From contig NZ_PVTX01000001.1 of NCBI RefSeq assembly GCF_003003075.1, positions 372,001 to 436,000 of the forward strand: a DNA stretch of 64,000 nt. Direction: 5' to 3'. Position 1 is the stretch's first letter, and the number at the start of each line of letters is the position of its first letter. The notes beneath the pieces are model-generated. The model saw only the letters and a list, made by a program, of their open reading frames with translations, was not told the origin of the DNA and did not search any database. This document shows, one piece after another, positions 13,422 through 21,175 of this stretch. The position numbers and the translations under genes were made by a program. The DNA comes from Isoptericola halotolerans (lineage in GTDB: Bacteria > Actinomycetota > Actinomycetes > Actinomycetales > Cellulomonadaceae).

Positions 13422-14525
13422 GTGACTGATGGACTGACCTACGCCGCCGCCGGCGTCGACACCGAGGCCGGCGACAAGGCCGTCGAGCTGATGAAGGACG
13501 CGGTCCGCCGGACGCACGGCCCGGCCGTCCTCGGCGGCGTGGGCGGGTTCGCCGGGCTCTACGACCTCTCGGCCTTCCAGCGGTACCGCAAGCCGCTGCT
13601 CGCCACGTCCACGGACGGCGTCGGCACCAAGGTCGCGATCGCGCAGGCGCTCGACAAGCACGACACGATCGGGTTCGACCTGGTCGGCATGGTCGTCGAC
13701 GACATCGTCGTGGTCGGTGCGGAGCCCCTGTTCATGACCGACTACATCGCCACGGGCAAGGTCGTGCCCGAGCGGGTGGCGGACATCGTGCGTGGCATCG
13801 CGCAGGCGTGCGAGGTCGCCGGGACGGCGCTGGTGGGCGGCGAGACGGCCGAGCACCCCGGCCTGCTGGCACCGGACGAGTACGACGTCGCCGGTGCGGC
13901 CACCGGGATCGTCGAGGCGGACGCGGTGCTCGGCCCGGAGCGGGTCCGGGCCGGCGACGTGCTCGTCGGCATGGCGTCCAGCGGCATCCACTCCAACGGC
14001 TACTCGCTCGTGCGGGCCGTGATCAAGCACGCCGGCTGGGAGCTCGACCGGCACGTGGAAGAGTTCGGCCGGACGCTGGGCGAGGAGCTGCTCGAACCGA
14101 CGCGCGTGTACGCGAGCGACTGCCTGGCCCTGGCCCGCGACGAGGCGGCCCAGGTGCACGCGTTCACCCACGTCACCGGGGGAGGGCTCGCTGCGAACCT
14201 CGCGCGCGTGCTCCCGCAGGGTGTGGTGGCCACGGTGGACCGCTCCTCCTGGGAGGTGCCGGCCGTCTTCCGGACGGTGCGGGAGCTCGGCGGGGTGCCG
14301 CGCCGCGACCTGGAGAACACGCTGAACCTCGGCGTGGGCATGGTCGCCGTGGTCGGGGCCGACGGCGTGGACGCGGCTCTGGAGCACCTGCGGCGTCTCG
14401 GTGTGGACGCCTGGACGATGGGCACGGTGACGGAGCACGACCCCGCGGCCCCGGCCGAGGACTTGGTGGTGGGAACGAAGGGCGTGCACGCGGGAGCGGT
14501 CCGGCTCGTCGGCGACTACCGCTGA
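13422..14525 (+). CDS. purM: Phosphoribosylformylglycinamidine cyclo-ligase (AIR synthetase)
   Basis: 367 residues, slightly longer than E. coli PurM. Converts FGAM plus ATP to aminoimidazole ribonucleotide, directly after the PurL step. Family motifs are STDGVGTKVAIAQAL, FDLVGMVVDDIVVVGAEPLF, GGETAEHPGLL, ASSGIHSNGYSLVR and HVTGGGLAANLARVLP. GTG 13422 has an AGGAG site about 9 nt upstream. The last gene of the purF-purM unit, closed by a 13-bp hairpin at 14537. Confidence 0.98.
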   Translation: MTDGLTYAAAGVDTEAGDKAVELMKDAVRRTHGPAVLGGVGGFAGLYDLSAFQRYRKPLLATSTDGVGTKVAIAQALDKHDTIGFDLVGMVVDDIVVVGAEPLFMTDYIATGKVVPERVADIVRGIAQACEVAGTALVGGETAEHPGLLAPDEYDVAGAATGIVEADAVLGPERVRAGDVLVGMASSGIHSNGYSLVRAVIKHAGWELDRHVEEFGRTLGEELLEPTRVYASDCLALARDEAAQVHAFTHVTGGGLAANLARVLPQGVVATVDRSSWEVPAVFRTVRELGGVPRRDLENTLNLGVGMVAVVGADGVDAALEHLRRLGVDAWTMGTVTEHDPAAPAEDLVVGTKGVHAGAVRLVGDYR

Positions 14526-14536
14526 CGGACGCACGA

Positions 14537-14566
14537 AGGGTCGGACGGCGGTTGCCGTCCGACCCT
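14537..14566 (+). terminator. Hairpin after purM
   Basis: A perfect 13-bp stem (14537-14549 with 14554-14566) with loop GGTT sits 11 nt after the purM stop, convergent with the DUF3073 gene. It probably serves both strands. Confidence 0.85.
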
Positions 14567-14598
14567 GTCGAGACGCGTGCTGGCGACGGAGGTGCGGC

Positions 14599-14802
14599 TC
14601 AGCGCCGGTCGTCGTCCCACGAGGCGTAGCCGTTGTCGTACGCCGAGTCCGCGCTGTCGTTCCACCGGTCCTCGGTGACGACGTCGGTCGACTGGTCGGC
14701 CTTGAGCTCTTGCTCCAGAGCGTGGTAGTTCGTCTCGGGGCTGTAGTACTTCAGCTCGCGAGCGACCTTCGTGTGCTTAGCCTTCTGACGGCCCCGGCCC
14801 AT
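14599..14802 (-). CDS. DUF3073 domain protein
   Basis: 67 residues. The N-terminus MGRGRQKAKHTKVARELKYY and following SPETNYHALEQEL match the small actinobacterial DUF3073 family, whose function is unknown. The N-terminal half is very basic; the C-terminal tail is acidic and polar (DSAYDNGYASWDDD). ATG 14802 is preceded by a GAGGGGG site; the 12 codons upstream do not fit the family. Adjacent and divergent to bldC. Confidence 0.9.
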   Translation of the reverse strand: MGRGRQKAKHTKVARELKYYSPETNYHALEQELKADQSTDVVTEDRWNDSADSAYDNGYASWDDDRR

Positions 14803-15161
14803 GGCTCCGACCCCCTCAACGTAAGAGCGGGGCGGCAACGTCGCAGACGTGCGGCCCCGAGAGAAGATTTCGTCTGTTCAGGTTCCAACGGTACATGCTG
14901 GAACGGCATTCCCTCCACTCGGCGCGGCACCAGAACCTCACCAGTCTGCGCCTGGTCAGGTCGGGGACCGTCCGGGGCGTGACTCATGTCACGTCGGGAA
15001 GCGCGGCGATCCGGACCCACGGGGCGAGCAGGACCTCACGACCGCAAAGCCTCTGCTCGGTTCAAGTCGCCTCAATCCCGCTTTCTGCACACAATGGAAC
15101 GACACGGCCGTGGAGCTTCAGGGCGCCGCCCGGACCGGCCGCGTGCCAGGAGGTGCAGGGG
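14803..15161. other. 359-bp intergenic region: DUF3073 promoter and long bldC leader
   Basis: No credible gene is seen here. The minus strand carries the likely DUF3073 promoter in the less GC-rich part (~14860-14905), with an inverted repeat GTTCCA...TGGAAC around 14882-14904. Rightward, a CRP-type palindrome lies at 14978-14993 and a 7-bp stem CGAGCAG/CTGCTCG (15023-15029 with 15051-15057) encloses a 21-nt loop containing CGCAAAGCC. A transcript starting near here would give bldC a leader longer than 100 nt. Confidence 0.5.
14978..14993. promoter_or_regulatory. CRP/GlxR-type binding site upstream of bldC
   Basis: CGTGACTCATGTCACG matches the GTGA-N6-TCAC core bound by CRP-family regulators and is a perfect 6-bp inverted repeat with a 4-nt centre. 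It lies 169 bp before the bldC start. Binding is inferred from the consensus only. Confidence 0.45.
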
Positions 15162-15416
15162 ATGTCGTTTCACGGTGACTCCGAGGTCCTGTTGACGCCC
15201 GCCGAGGTCGCCAGCCTCTTTCGTGTCGATCCGAAGACTGTGACTCGTTGGGCCAAGGCCGGCAAGCTCTCGTCCATCCGGACGCTCGGCGGGCATCGGC
15301 GCTACAAGGAGTCGGAGGTCCGGGCGCTGCTCGGTGCCGCCTCCGAGGCGGCCGAGGCCGAGGCGGCGGCGAACGCCGCGGCGGCAGACCCCGGGAAGGA
15401 CGACCGGCAGCGGTGA
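15162..15416 (+). CDS. bldC: BldC-family MerR-like DNA-binding protein
   Basis: 84 residues: a single winged-helix MerR-type domain with no effector domain. The core LLTPAEVASLFRVDPKTVTRWAKAGKLSSIRTLGGHRRYKESEVRALL is nearly the Streptomyces BldC sequence, a regulator that binds direct repeats cooperatively and times development; in this non-sporulating lineage its targets are unknown. It differs by an Ala/Glu-rich C-terminal tail (~residues 58-84). ATG 15162 has a perfect AGGAGGT 7 nt upstream. The long leader and CRP-type site suggest layered control. Confidence 0.95.
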   Translation: MSFHGDSEVLLTPAEVASLFRVDPKTVTRWAKAGKLSSIRTLGGHRRYKESEVRALLGAASEAAEAEAAANAAAADPGKDDRQR

Positions 15417-15421
15417 GTCGC

Positions 15422-15439
15422 CGGCCCGTGACCGGGCCG
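15422..15439. terminator. Short hairpin between bldC and the DUF3618 gene
   Basis: A 7-bp GC stem (CGGCCCG/CGGGCCG) with loop TGAC lies between two convergent genes. It is weak compared with other terminators in the window. Confidence 0.5.
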
Positions 15440-15453
15440 ACGACCACCGGGGA

Positions 15454-15789
15454 TCAGTGACGGACCGCGCGGACGAGGATGATCGCGACGGTCGCCGCCC
15501 CGACGGCGGCCACGCCGAGGAGGATCTTGGCGTTGCGCGACCGGGACGGGTCGTGCTCGGGGAGGCCGTTGCCGGTGAGCAGCCCGCCCACGTCGGCCGC
15601 GGCCTGCTTCGTCCCGTGCGCGAGCTGCGCCGCCTGGTAGGAGGGTGACAGCCGGGTCGTCAGCTCGTCGAGGGCGTCGCCGAGCTCGCGCCGCGCCTCG
15701 ACCACCTGGGCCTCCAGCTCCGCCCGGCTCATGGCCGCCGTGCCGTTGTCCCCGGGTGCCGCCGTCTGGGCTGCTCGCTCCGTGCTCAT
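15454..15789 (-). CDS. DUF3618 domain membrane protein
   Basis: 111 residues. The segment SRAELEAQVVEARRELGDALDELTTRLSP matches DUF3618, which is followed by a variable region and one C-terminal membrane helix (AKILLGVAAVGAATVAIILV, ~residues 86-106). Function unknown; such proteins occur with holin-like partners in actinobacteria. Its ATG overlaps the stop of the upstream holin-like gene by four bases (ATGA, 15786-15789), so the two are translationally coupled. Confidence 0.85.
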   Translation of the reverse strand: MSTERAAQTAAPGDNGTAAMSRAELEAQVVEARRELGDALDELTTRLSPSYQAAQLAHGTKQAAADVGGLLTGNGLPEHDPSRSRNAKILLGVAAVGAATVAIILVRAVRH

Positions 15790-16202
15790 CCCTTGATCCC
15801 CTCCTTGAGCGCGGTGACGTCGTCCTTGACGCGGTCGATGGTCTCCGGCCGGCGCGCGGCCTGCTTGAGCTGGCGGACGGCCACCAGCACCAGCAGCGCG
15901 GCGAACAGCAGCATCGCCACACCGATGACGAGGGCCGAGAGCCACAGCGGCCAGACCACGTCGAGGCCCGCGATCGCGGTGAACACCAGGACCCCCACCG
16001 CGTAGAAGACGATGACGAGTGCCGCGCACACGAGCCCGACGCCGATGCCGGAGCGCTTGGCCTTTTCGCCCAGCTCCGCCTTGGCGAGGGCGATCTCGGC
16101 CCGGACCAGGCGGGTGGCCTGCTCCGAGAGCTGTTCGACGAGCCGGCCCATGCTGGGAGGCCGGTCTGCCGGTGGTGTCTGCCCGTCGTCCCAGTCCGTC
16201 AT
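15786..16202 (-). CDS. Phage-holin-family / actinobacterial holin-like membrane protein
   Basis: 138 residues. The amphipathic N-terminal half (MGRLVEQLSEQATRLVRAEIALAKAEL) and two adjacent membrane helices (~51-78 and ~83-107) match the cellular holin-superfamily III / phage holin family found beside DUF3618 genes; it is not evidence of a prophage. The role is probably in the envelope but is undefined. ATG 16202 is chosen because the preceding residues are shadow sequence. First gene of a two-gene operon with DUF3618; downstream of the tRNA cluster, separated by a strong terminator. Confidence 0.85.
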   Translation of the reverse strand: MTDWDDGQTPPADRPPSMGRLVEQLSEQATRLVRAEIALAKAELGEKAKRSGIGVGLVCAALVIVFYAVGVLVFTAIAGLDVVWPLWLSALVIGVAMLLFAALLVLVAVRQLKQAARRPETIDRVKDDVTALKEGIKG

Positions 16203-16394
16203 CGGCTGCTCCGATCCTCGACGAGTGTGTGCGTGTGGTCCCACTCAACCCGTCCTGACTGGTCCAGGCAATTCCAGAGCCCCGGTGAGTCGCCCCGGGT
16301 CTGCCGAAGAGGTCGTCTGCCGGCGGCCGGACGACGGGATCGTGGGGCGCGTGTCGCCGCCTGTGCGGGAGCCCGGGAACGACCCGGGAACGAC

Positions 16395-16426
16395 GAAGAC
16401 CCCCGGGCTGCTGCCCGGGGGTCTTC
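16395..16426 (-). terminator. Terminator of the tRNA Glu-Asp-Phe unit
   Basis: A perfect 14-bp stem (16395-16408 with 16413-16426) with a 4-nt loop begins only 2 nt after the CCA end of tRNA-Phe. Confidence 0.85.
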
Positions 16427-16428
16427 GG

Positions 16429-16504
16429 TGGTGGCTCCGACCGGCGTCGATCCGGTGACCTTTCGATTTTCAGTCGAACGCTCTACCAACTGAGCTACAG
16501 AGCC
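16429..16504 (-). tRNA. tRNA-Phe (GAA)
   Basis: Minus-strand cloverleaf with acceptor GGCTCTG/CGGAGCC, D-loop GCTCAGTTGGTAGAGC, anticodon stem TTCGA/TCGAA around loop CTGAAAA (anticodon GAA) and T-arm GGATCGACGCC. The 3' CCA is encoded (16429-16431), unlike the other tRNA genes in this window. Confidence 0.97.
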
Positions 16505-16560
16505 GAGCCGTGACACGAACGCCCGGGGCGCCGATACCGACGAACCGGGCGCTACATGCG

Positions 16561-16634
16561 CGACCCTGACGGGACTTGAACCCGCGACCTCCGCCGTGAC
16601 AGGGCGGCGCGCTAACCAACTGCGCTACAGGGCC
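16561..16634 (-). tRNA. tRNA-Asp (GTC)
   Basis: Minus-strand cloverleaf: acceptor GGCCCTG/CAGGGTC with one G-T pair, anticodon stem CCGCC/GGCGG around CTGTCAC (anticodon GTC), T-loop GGTTCAAGTCC, discriminator G. CCA is not encoded. Confidence 0.97.
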
Positions 16635-16734
16635 AAGATCGGTCGTGAACGTCCGATCCAGGGGCTCTTTTCGAGCCGAGGAAAAGCGTACCCCATGCTT
16701 GGCTGGATCCTAAAATCGAATCCTGACCAGGCAC

Positions 16735-16755
16735 GATGCCCCGTGACGGGGCATC
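16735..16755. terminator. Hairpin between tRNA-Glu and tRNA-Asp
   Basis: A 9-bp stem (16735-16743 with 16747-16755) with loop TGA lies 28 nt past the 3' end of tRNA-Glu. A second palindrome, GTGACCGGGGTCAC (16760-16773), also matches a CRP-type GTGA-N6-TCAC core but here more likely forms RNA structure. It could terminate part of the tRNA-Glu transcripts or guide processing. Confidence 0.45.
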
Positions 16756-16783
16756 CGAGGTGACCGGGGTCACGTCACTCGAG

Positions 16784-16856
16784 TACCCCCAACGGGATTC
16801 GAACCCGTGCTACCGCCGTGAAAGGGCGGGGTCCTAGGCCGCTAGACGATGGGGGC
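16784..16856 (-). tRNA. tRNA-Glu (TTC)
   Basis: Minus-strand cloverleaf: acceptor GCCCCCA/TGGGGGT, anticodon stem CCGCC/GGCGG around CTTTCAC (anticodon TTC), T-arm CGGGTTCGAATCCCG, discriminator A. CCA is not encoded. First gene of the Glu-Asp-Phe cluster. Confidence 0.97.
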
Positions 16857-16935
16857 CGGCCGAGACAGCATACCGGGGGAGCCGCGCAGGGTGAACCTGC
16901 GGCCGTCGGGGCTGCCGTGGGAGAGGATGGGCGAC

Positions 16936-17289
16936 GTGGTGGAGATGTCGCGCGAGGACTTCGAGACAGCAGTCTCCGAGGGCCTGGACCAGGTACCGGC
17001 CGAGCTGACCAGGCTCATGGACAACGTGGTCGTCCTGGTGGAGGACGACGCGCCCGCCGACGACCCCGAGCTGCTCGGGCTCTACGAGGGCGTTCCGCTC
17101 ACGGAGCGCGGCGAGTCGTGGGCCGCGGGCTCGCTGCCGGACCGGATCACGATCTACCGGAACCCGACGCTCGCGTTCTGCGAGTCCGTGGACGACGTCG
17201 CCGAGGAGGTCGCCGTCACCGTGGTCCACGAGATCGCGCACCACTTCGGGATCGACGACGACCGGCTGCACGCCCTCGGCTGGGGCTGA
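16936..17289 (+). CDS. Zincin-like metallopeptidase family protein (DUF1025-type)
   Basis: About 117 residues. The C-terminal VVHEIAHHFGIDDDRLHALGWG contains the HExxH zinc motif with a downstream Asp as likely third ligand, typical of the small bacterial 'metallopeptidase family protein' fold. MSREDFETAVSEGLDQVPAEL near the start is the usual N-terminus. Substrates are unknown. GTG 16936 is preferred because GAGGAT (16923-16928) lies 7 nt upstream, giving a leaderless start; ATG 16927 and ATG 16945 are alternatives in the same frame. Confidence 0.85.
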   Translation: MVEMSREDFETAVSEGLDQVPAELTRLMDNVVVLVEDDAPADDPELLGLYEGVPLTERGESWAAGSLPDRITIYRNPTLAFCESVDDVAEEVAVTVVHEIAHHFGIDDDRLHALGWG

Positions 17290-17317
17290 GCGCGCAGACG
17301 GGGACAGACCGCCGCTC

Positions 17318-18553
17318 TCAGTCGAGCGGCGTGTACTCCCAGTGCCACGCCTCCGGCTTGCGGCCGTCGGCCCGGGCCCAGCCCGGGTTGTCCCAGCCGA
17401 AGGCGGGGGCGTTCTCGCGCAGCCAGTCGTACTGCGCGGTGCCGAACGACTCCACGCCGTCGCCGAGGTCCACCGCGACGCCCCACCCGTGGTTCGAGTG
17501 GCCGGGGACGGCGGCGAGGTAGCCCTTGGCGGCCTTGGTGGCGACCTGCGACGCGTACGACCGGTAGGAGTCGGTGATGGACAGGTGCGAGCCGAACTTC
17601 GCCTTGTACGCCCGGTCGAGGCGCTCGAGCTGCGCGCCCGCGTCGCAGCGCAGGGTCTCGCCGGGGGCGAAGGAGAGCTCGCACATCGCGGCCGTCGGGA
17701 TCTGCCCGTTCTCGTAGGCGGCGACCGACCCGGCCTGCTTGGCGAGCTCGGCGGCCGCCTCGTCGGCCTTGGCCTTCTGGTTGGCCAGGATCTCTGCCGG
17801 CGTCGGGGGCGCGGCGTCGACCTCCACGGTGGACTCGGCGTCCTCGAGCAGCACGGTCAGCTCCTCGGTGGCCGCGGTGAGCGCCGCCTCCGCCTCGGCC
17901 GCCTCGGCGTCACCTGCCGCGGCCTCGGGCTCGGCCGACGGCTCCGCCTCGGGCTCGGGCTCGGCCTCGGTGCCGGACGGCTCCGTCTCGGCCGGCGCCG
18001 AGGACGCCGACGGCTCCGCGGTGGCGGGTGCGTCGTCGGCCGGGGGCTCTTCGGCGGTGTCCTCGCCGCGCAGGGCCGGCGCCGGCAGGGGTGTGCGCTC
18101 GGCGGACCGCGACGCGGCCTCGTCGCTGCGGCTCGTGAGGATCTCGGTGACCTCGTCGGCCTGCGCGGCGATCTTCTTCTGCTGCTTCCTCGACACGGAC
18201 GTCGACTCGGTGATGACGTGCTCGGCGCGCTGGAGGGCGGTGGTGGCCGCGACCTCGGTGGCGTCCGTGGCGGTGCTCGCGGTGGTGCCGGCGCTCGGCT
18301 GCGACCCGGCGGTGGGGTCGGTCGACGGCGCGGACTCGGCCGCGGGGGTGGAGCTGTTCTCGCCGGCGCCGCCGGTCAGCGGGCCGACGGCGGTGGCGGT
18401 ACCGGCCGTGAGCGCCAGGACGGCGGTCAGCGCGGCGATGCCGGTGCGGTAGGTACGAGCGCTGTCCGTCGTGCGGCGCGTGCGCTGCTGGAGGTGCCTG
18501 CCGGAGTTGCGGGTCTGACGCAGCCGGGGCAGGGTGAATCGACGTGTGCTCAA
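17318..18553 (-). CDS. Secreted M15-family D-Ala-D-Ala carboxypeptidase-like protein
   Basis: About 411 residues. A basic N-terminus and hydrophobic segment (TGIAALTAVLALTAGTATAV) act as signal or anchor. Residues ~60-300 are low complexity, rich in Ala, Glu, Pro, Ser and Thr, with possible coiled coil. The VanY-type M15 domain occupies the last ~130 residues: GYLAAVPGHSNHGWGVAVDLG carries the zinc His and Asp, and EAWHWEY the last His. It should trim peptidoglycan stem peptides. TTG 18553 is preferred because GAGGAAA lies about 7 nt upstream; ATG 18589 in the same frame lacks a ribosome site. Convergent with the metallopeptidase gene. Confidence 0.85.
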   Translation of the reverse strand: MSTRRFTLPRLRQTRNSGRHLQQRTRRTTDSARTYRTGIAALTAVLALTAGTATAVGPLTGGAGENSSTPAAESAPSTDPTAGSQPSAGTTASTATDATEVAATTALQRAEHVITESTSVSRKQQKKIAAQADEVTEILTSRSDEAASRSAERTPLPAPALRGEDTAEEPPADDAPATAEPSASSAPAETEPSGTEAEPEPEAEPSAEPEAAAGDAEAAEAEAALTAATEELTVLLEDAESTVEVDAAPPTPAEILANQKAKADEAAAELAKQAGSVAAYENGQIPTAAMCELSFAPGETLRCDAGAQLERLDRAYKAKFGSHLSITDSYRSYASQVATKAAKGYLAAVPGHSNHGWGVAVDLGDGVESFGTAQYDWLRENAPAFGWDNPGWARADGRKPEAWHWEYTPLD

Positions 18554-18806
18554 GGGTGTGTTTCCTCGGGTCTCGGGGCCGCCGTCCATCGTGACGGCCG
18601 GATGTGACCGCCCTCTGGGAGAGCCGCGAGGATTGGCGGGCCATCACGCGGGGACTTCGCGGACCGCCGGTGAAGTCCGGACACATGTCGCGTCTCGCCC
18701 TCGATTGCCGGTGTGAGCGCCAACACAGGTCCGGATGGTGGGACGTGCGGTCCCGGCCGTCGCACCCCGGGACGCGACCGCGGTGCTCGTGCCGAACACT
18801 GCAGGG

Positions 18807-19388
18807 ATGAGCCCAGCACCCGTCACCGTGTCGATCCACCGTGTCGTGAGCCCGGAACGCGTCCCGGAGGTCACCGCGTGGGTCCAGGCGGGCGTGAACC
18901 TGGCGAACCGGTGGCCCGGGTTCCTCGGGTCCGGGTGGATCCGGGTGGCCGAGGGGTCGACCGACTGGGTGATGCTCTACCGCTTCGCCGACGCCGAGCG
19001 GCTCGAGGCGTGGGAGGGCTCCGCCGAGCGCCAGGCATGGCTCGCCCGCGGAGAGCACCTCGTCTCCGAGCAGGCCGTCACGAAGCGCACCGGCATCGAG
19101 GGCTGGTTCGACCCGCCCGTGCGTCAGGACGAGCCGTCGGGCCCGCCGCTGCTGCACGCACCGCCCCGGTGGAAGCAGTCCGTGGCGATCTGGCTGGGCT
19201 TCTTCCCCGTCAACCTGGCCTTCACCGCGCTCGTCGCCTGGCTGGTCCCCGGCTTCCGGGACCTGTTCCTGGTGCTCCAGGTGCTCGTCTCCACGCTCGT
19301 CCTCACGCCGATCATGTCCTTCTGGGTCCTGCCGTGGGTGACCGGCCGGCTGCAGGGGTGGCTGCACCGGCCGCCCCGCGAGCGCTGA
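18807..19388 (+). CDS. ABM-like (dimeric alpha-beta barrel) membrane protein
   Basis: 193 residues. Residues ~5-95 look like an antibiotic-biosynthesis-monooxygenase fold (VNLANRWPGFLGSGWIRV, DWVMLYRFADAERLEAW), followed by a linker and two membrane helices (~125-150 and ~155-180, ending in a basic tail). The ABM fold often binds haem or quinones, but no substrate can be inferred. ATG 18807 has an AACACT element ending 6 nt upstream, a weaker version of the leaderless pattern. Monocistronic, 59 nt before the MscS gene, which has its own promoter. Confidence 0.8.
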   Translation: MSPAPVTVSIHRVVSPERVPEVTAWVQAGVNLANRWPGFLGSGWIRVAEGSTDWVMLYRFADAERLEAWEGSAERQAWLARGEHLVSEQAVTKRTGIEGWFDPPVRQDEPSGPPLLHAPPRWKQSVAIWLGFFPVNLAFTALVAWLVPGFRDLFLVLQVLVSTLVLTPIMSFWVLPWVTGRLQGWLHRPPRER

Positions 19389-19447
19389 GCGGGGACCGCA
19401 CCGCCGACGCGCAGCGGGCGTCCAGGTGCCCGTCCTAGTGTGGAGCC

Positions 19448-21148
19448 ATGTTCCTGGACTCCGACTCCGACTCCCCGATCGATCCCGGCACGGTCGAGTC
19501 CACCGTGTCCCTCACCGTCACCCTGGCGTGGGCGGCCGCCGCCCTGGTCGCGGCCTACGTCGTCGTGACCCTCCTCTCGGTGCTGGTCCGGAGGTTCGCG
19601 AGCCGTCGCCCCCTGTTGCGTGACCTCGCCACCCGGCTGCGCCAACCCATGCGTGTGCTGCTGATGATCGTCGCGGTGTGGGTCGCGTTCCGGCTCTCGG
19701 CGCACGAGGACGAGGCGTGGTTCGACTTCCTCCAGCACGGCCTGCTCATCGCCACCATCGTCGCGGGGGCGTGGCTGGTCGGCGCGATGGCGTTCGTCGT
19801 CGAGGACCGCACCCTGGCTCGGGTCAGCTACTCGGGCGACGACCGGCACGCGCGGCGGGTCCAGACCCAGATCTCGATCCTGCGCCGGGTCACCGTGGCG
19901 ATCATCGTCATCCTCGCCATCGCGGCGGTGCTGCTCACGTTCCCGGCGATGCGCGCGGCCGGCGCCTCCATCCTCGCCTCGGCGGGTGTGCTCTCCGTGG
20001 TCGCCGGTATCGCCGCGCAGTCGAGCCTCGCCAACACGTTCGCCGGGATGCAGATCGCCTTCACCGACGCGATCCGCGTCGACGACGTCGTCGTCCTGGA
20101 CGGGGAGTTCGGCCGGATCGAGGAGATCACCCTCACCTACGTGGTCGTGCACGCCTGGGACGACCGCCGGCTCATCCTGCCCAGCACCTACTTCACGACC
20201 ACGCCGTTCGAGAACTGGACCCGGCGTGCCGCCGATCTCCTCGGCACCGTCGAGGTCGACGTGGACTACAACGTCCCGCTGCCCGCGATGCGTGCGGAGC
20301 TCGAACGGCTGCTCGAGGCGTCGCCGCTCTGGGACCGCCGCATGGGCATCCTGCAGGTCACCGCCGCGACCGGCGGCGTGGTCCAGGCCCGCGCGCTCGT
20401 CAGCGCCGCCGACGCCGGGACGCTGTGGGACCTGCGCTGCCACGTGCGGGAGGGGCTCGTGGAGTGGCTCCAGCGGGAGGCTCCGTACGCCCTGCCCCGC
20501 CGCCGCTACGAGGGCGCGACGGCACTGCCCGAGGGGGCACGGGCCGGGGACGCGGCGGACGCGGAGGCACCGGCCGGACCCGCCGGTGCCGACGAGGAGC
20601 GCAAGCCGCTGCCGGTCGCCGTCGAGCCGCCGTCGAGCGCCGCGTCCGCCGCCTCCGCGCCGGCCCCTCGGGTCGGCCGGCGTGACGGCGAACCGGTGGT
20701 GGTCCCCGGCCGGACCGGCACCAGCCGGCCTCGCCGCCCCTCCGTGCTCCACCGACAGCGGATGCGGTCCGGCGTGCCGCCGGTCGAGCCCGCCCAGGAC
20801 GCGACGGTCGTGCTCGGCGAGGTCCCGGCTCCCCAGCGCGGGGTGGACGAGACCACGATCATGCCGCCCTCGCAGCCCGCGGGCCTCTACAGCGGCAGCG
20901 AGGAGGCCGAGGCGCGGCGGGAGAACTTCGAGGGACCGGGCGAGGACGCCATCGCCGAGCGCGAGGCGCTGGCCGAGCGCCGGATGACCGGCGAGATCGA
21001 GATCGACGACGACGGCGAGCCGCGGACGTCGCGCGGCACCGGCCGCGAACGGGTCGCCCTGGACTCGGGTGACGGCGGTCCGACGGACGGCCCCGGCGAG
21101 GGCGGCGGTCGCGGCGACGGGGGCGACGGGGGTGACGGCGGGCAGTAG
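19448..21148 (+). CDS. Mechanosensitive ion channel (MscS family) with long acidic C-terminus
   Basis: 566 residues. Four hydrophobic helices precede the pore helix and MscS beta domain: AAGASILASAGVLSVVAGIAAQSSLANTFAG (pore, ~175-205), FTDAIRVDDVVVLDGEFGRIEEITLTYVVV and the FTTTPFENWTR segment. The channel should release solutes on hypo-osmotic shock. From ~residue 350 to the end lies a ~215-residue low-complexity, acidic and Pro-rich cytoplasmic tail ending in Gly/Asp repeats, not part of the usual ~290-residue channel. Leaderless ATG: TAGTGT (19436-19441) ends 6 nt upstream. Confidence 0.92.
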   Translation: MFLDSDSDSPIDPGTVESTVSLTVTLAWAAAALVAAYVVVTLLSVLVRRFASRRPLLRDLATRLRQPMRVLLMIVAVWVAFRLSAHEDEAWFDFLQHGLLIATIVAGAWLVGAMAFVVEDRTLARVSYSGDDRHARRVQTQISILRRVTVAIIVILAIAAVLLTFPAMRAAGASILASAGVLSVVAGIAAQSSLANTFAGMQIAFTDAIRVDDVVVLDGEFGRIEEITLTYVVVHAWDDRRLILPSTYFTTTPFENWTRRAADLLGTVEVDVDYNVPLPAMRAELERLLEASPLWDRRMGILQVTAATGGVVQARALVSAADAGTLWDLRCHVREGLVEWLQREAPYALPRRRYEGATALPEGARAGDAADAEAPAGPAGADEERKPLPVAVEPPSSAASAASAPAPRVGRRDGEPVVVPGRTGTSRPRRPSVLHRQRMRSGVPPVEPAQDATVVLGEVPAPQRGVDETTIMPPSQPAGLYSGSEEAEARRENFEGPGEDAIAEREALAERRMTGEIEIDDDGEPRTSRGTGRERVALDSGDGGPTDGPGEGGGRGDGGDGGDGGQ

Positions 21149-21175
21149 CCCGGCAGCGCCGTCAGCGCAGCCCCG

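Noticed and set aside
15020-15060. GEMM-I c-di-GMP riboswitch upstream of bldC
   Set aside because: Only the CGCAAAGCC string fits; the partner strand and second helix are missing. Kept as a low-scored finding, not as a feature.
15786-16202. Prophage remnant, because of the holin-family protein
   Set aside because: The protein is the cellular actinobacterial holin-like type next to DUF3618; no other phage gene or attachment repeat is near the tRNAs.
16760-16773. CRP site between tRNA genes
   Set aside because: GTGACCGGGGTCAC fits the consensus but lies just after tRNA-Glu beside another hairpin, so RNA structure is the simpler reading.
16429-16856. Integration site at the tRNA cluster
   Set aside because: No integrase and no repeat of the tRNA 3' ends elsewhere in the window were seen.
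18554-18806. ydaO-type (c-di-AMP) riboswitch before the M15 peptidase gene
   Set aside because: The minus-strand leader has a GGACTTC/GAAGTCC inverted repeat but none of the conserved ydaO strings.
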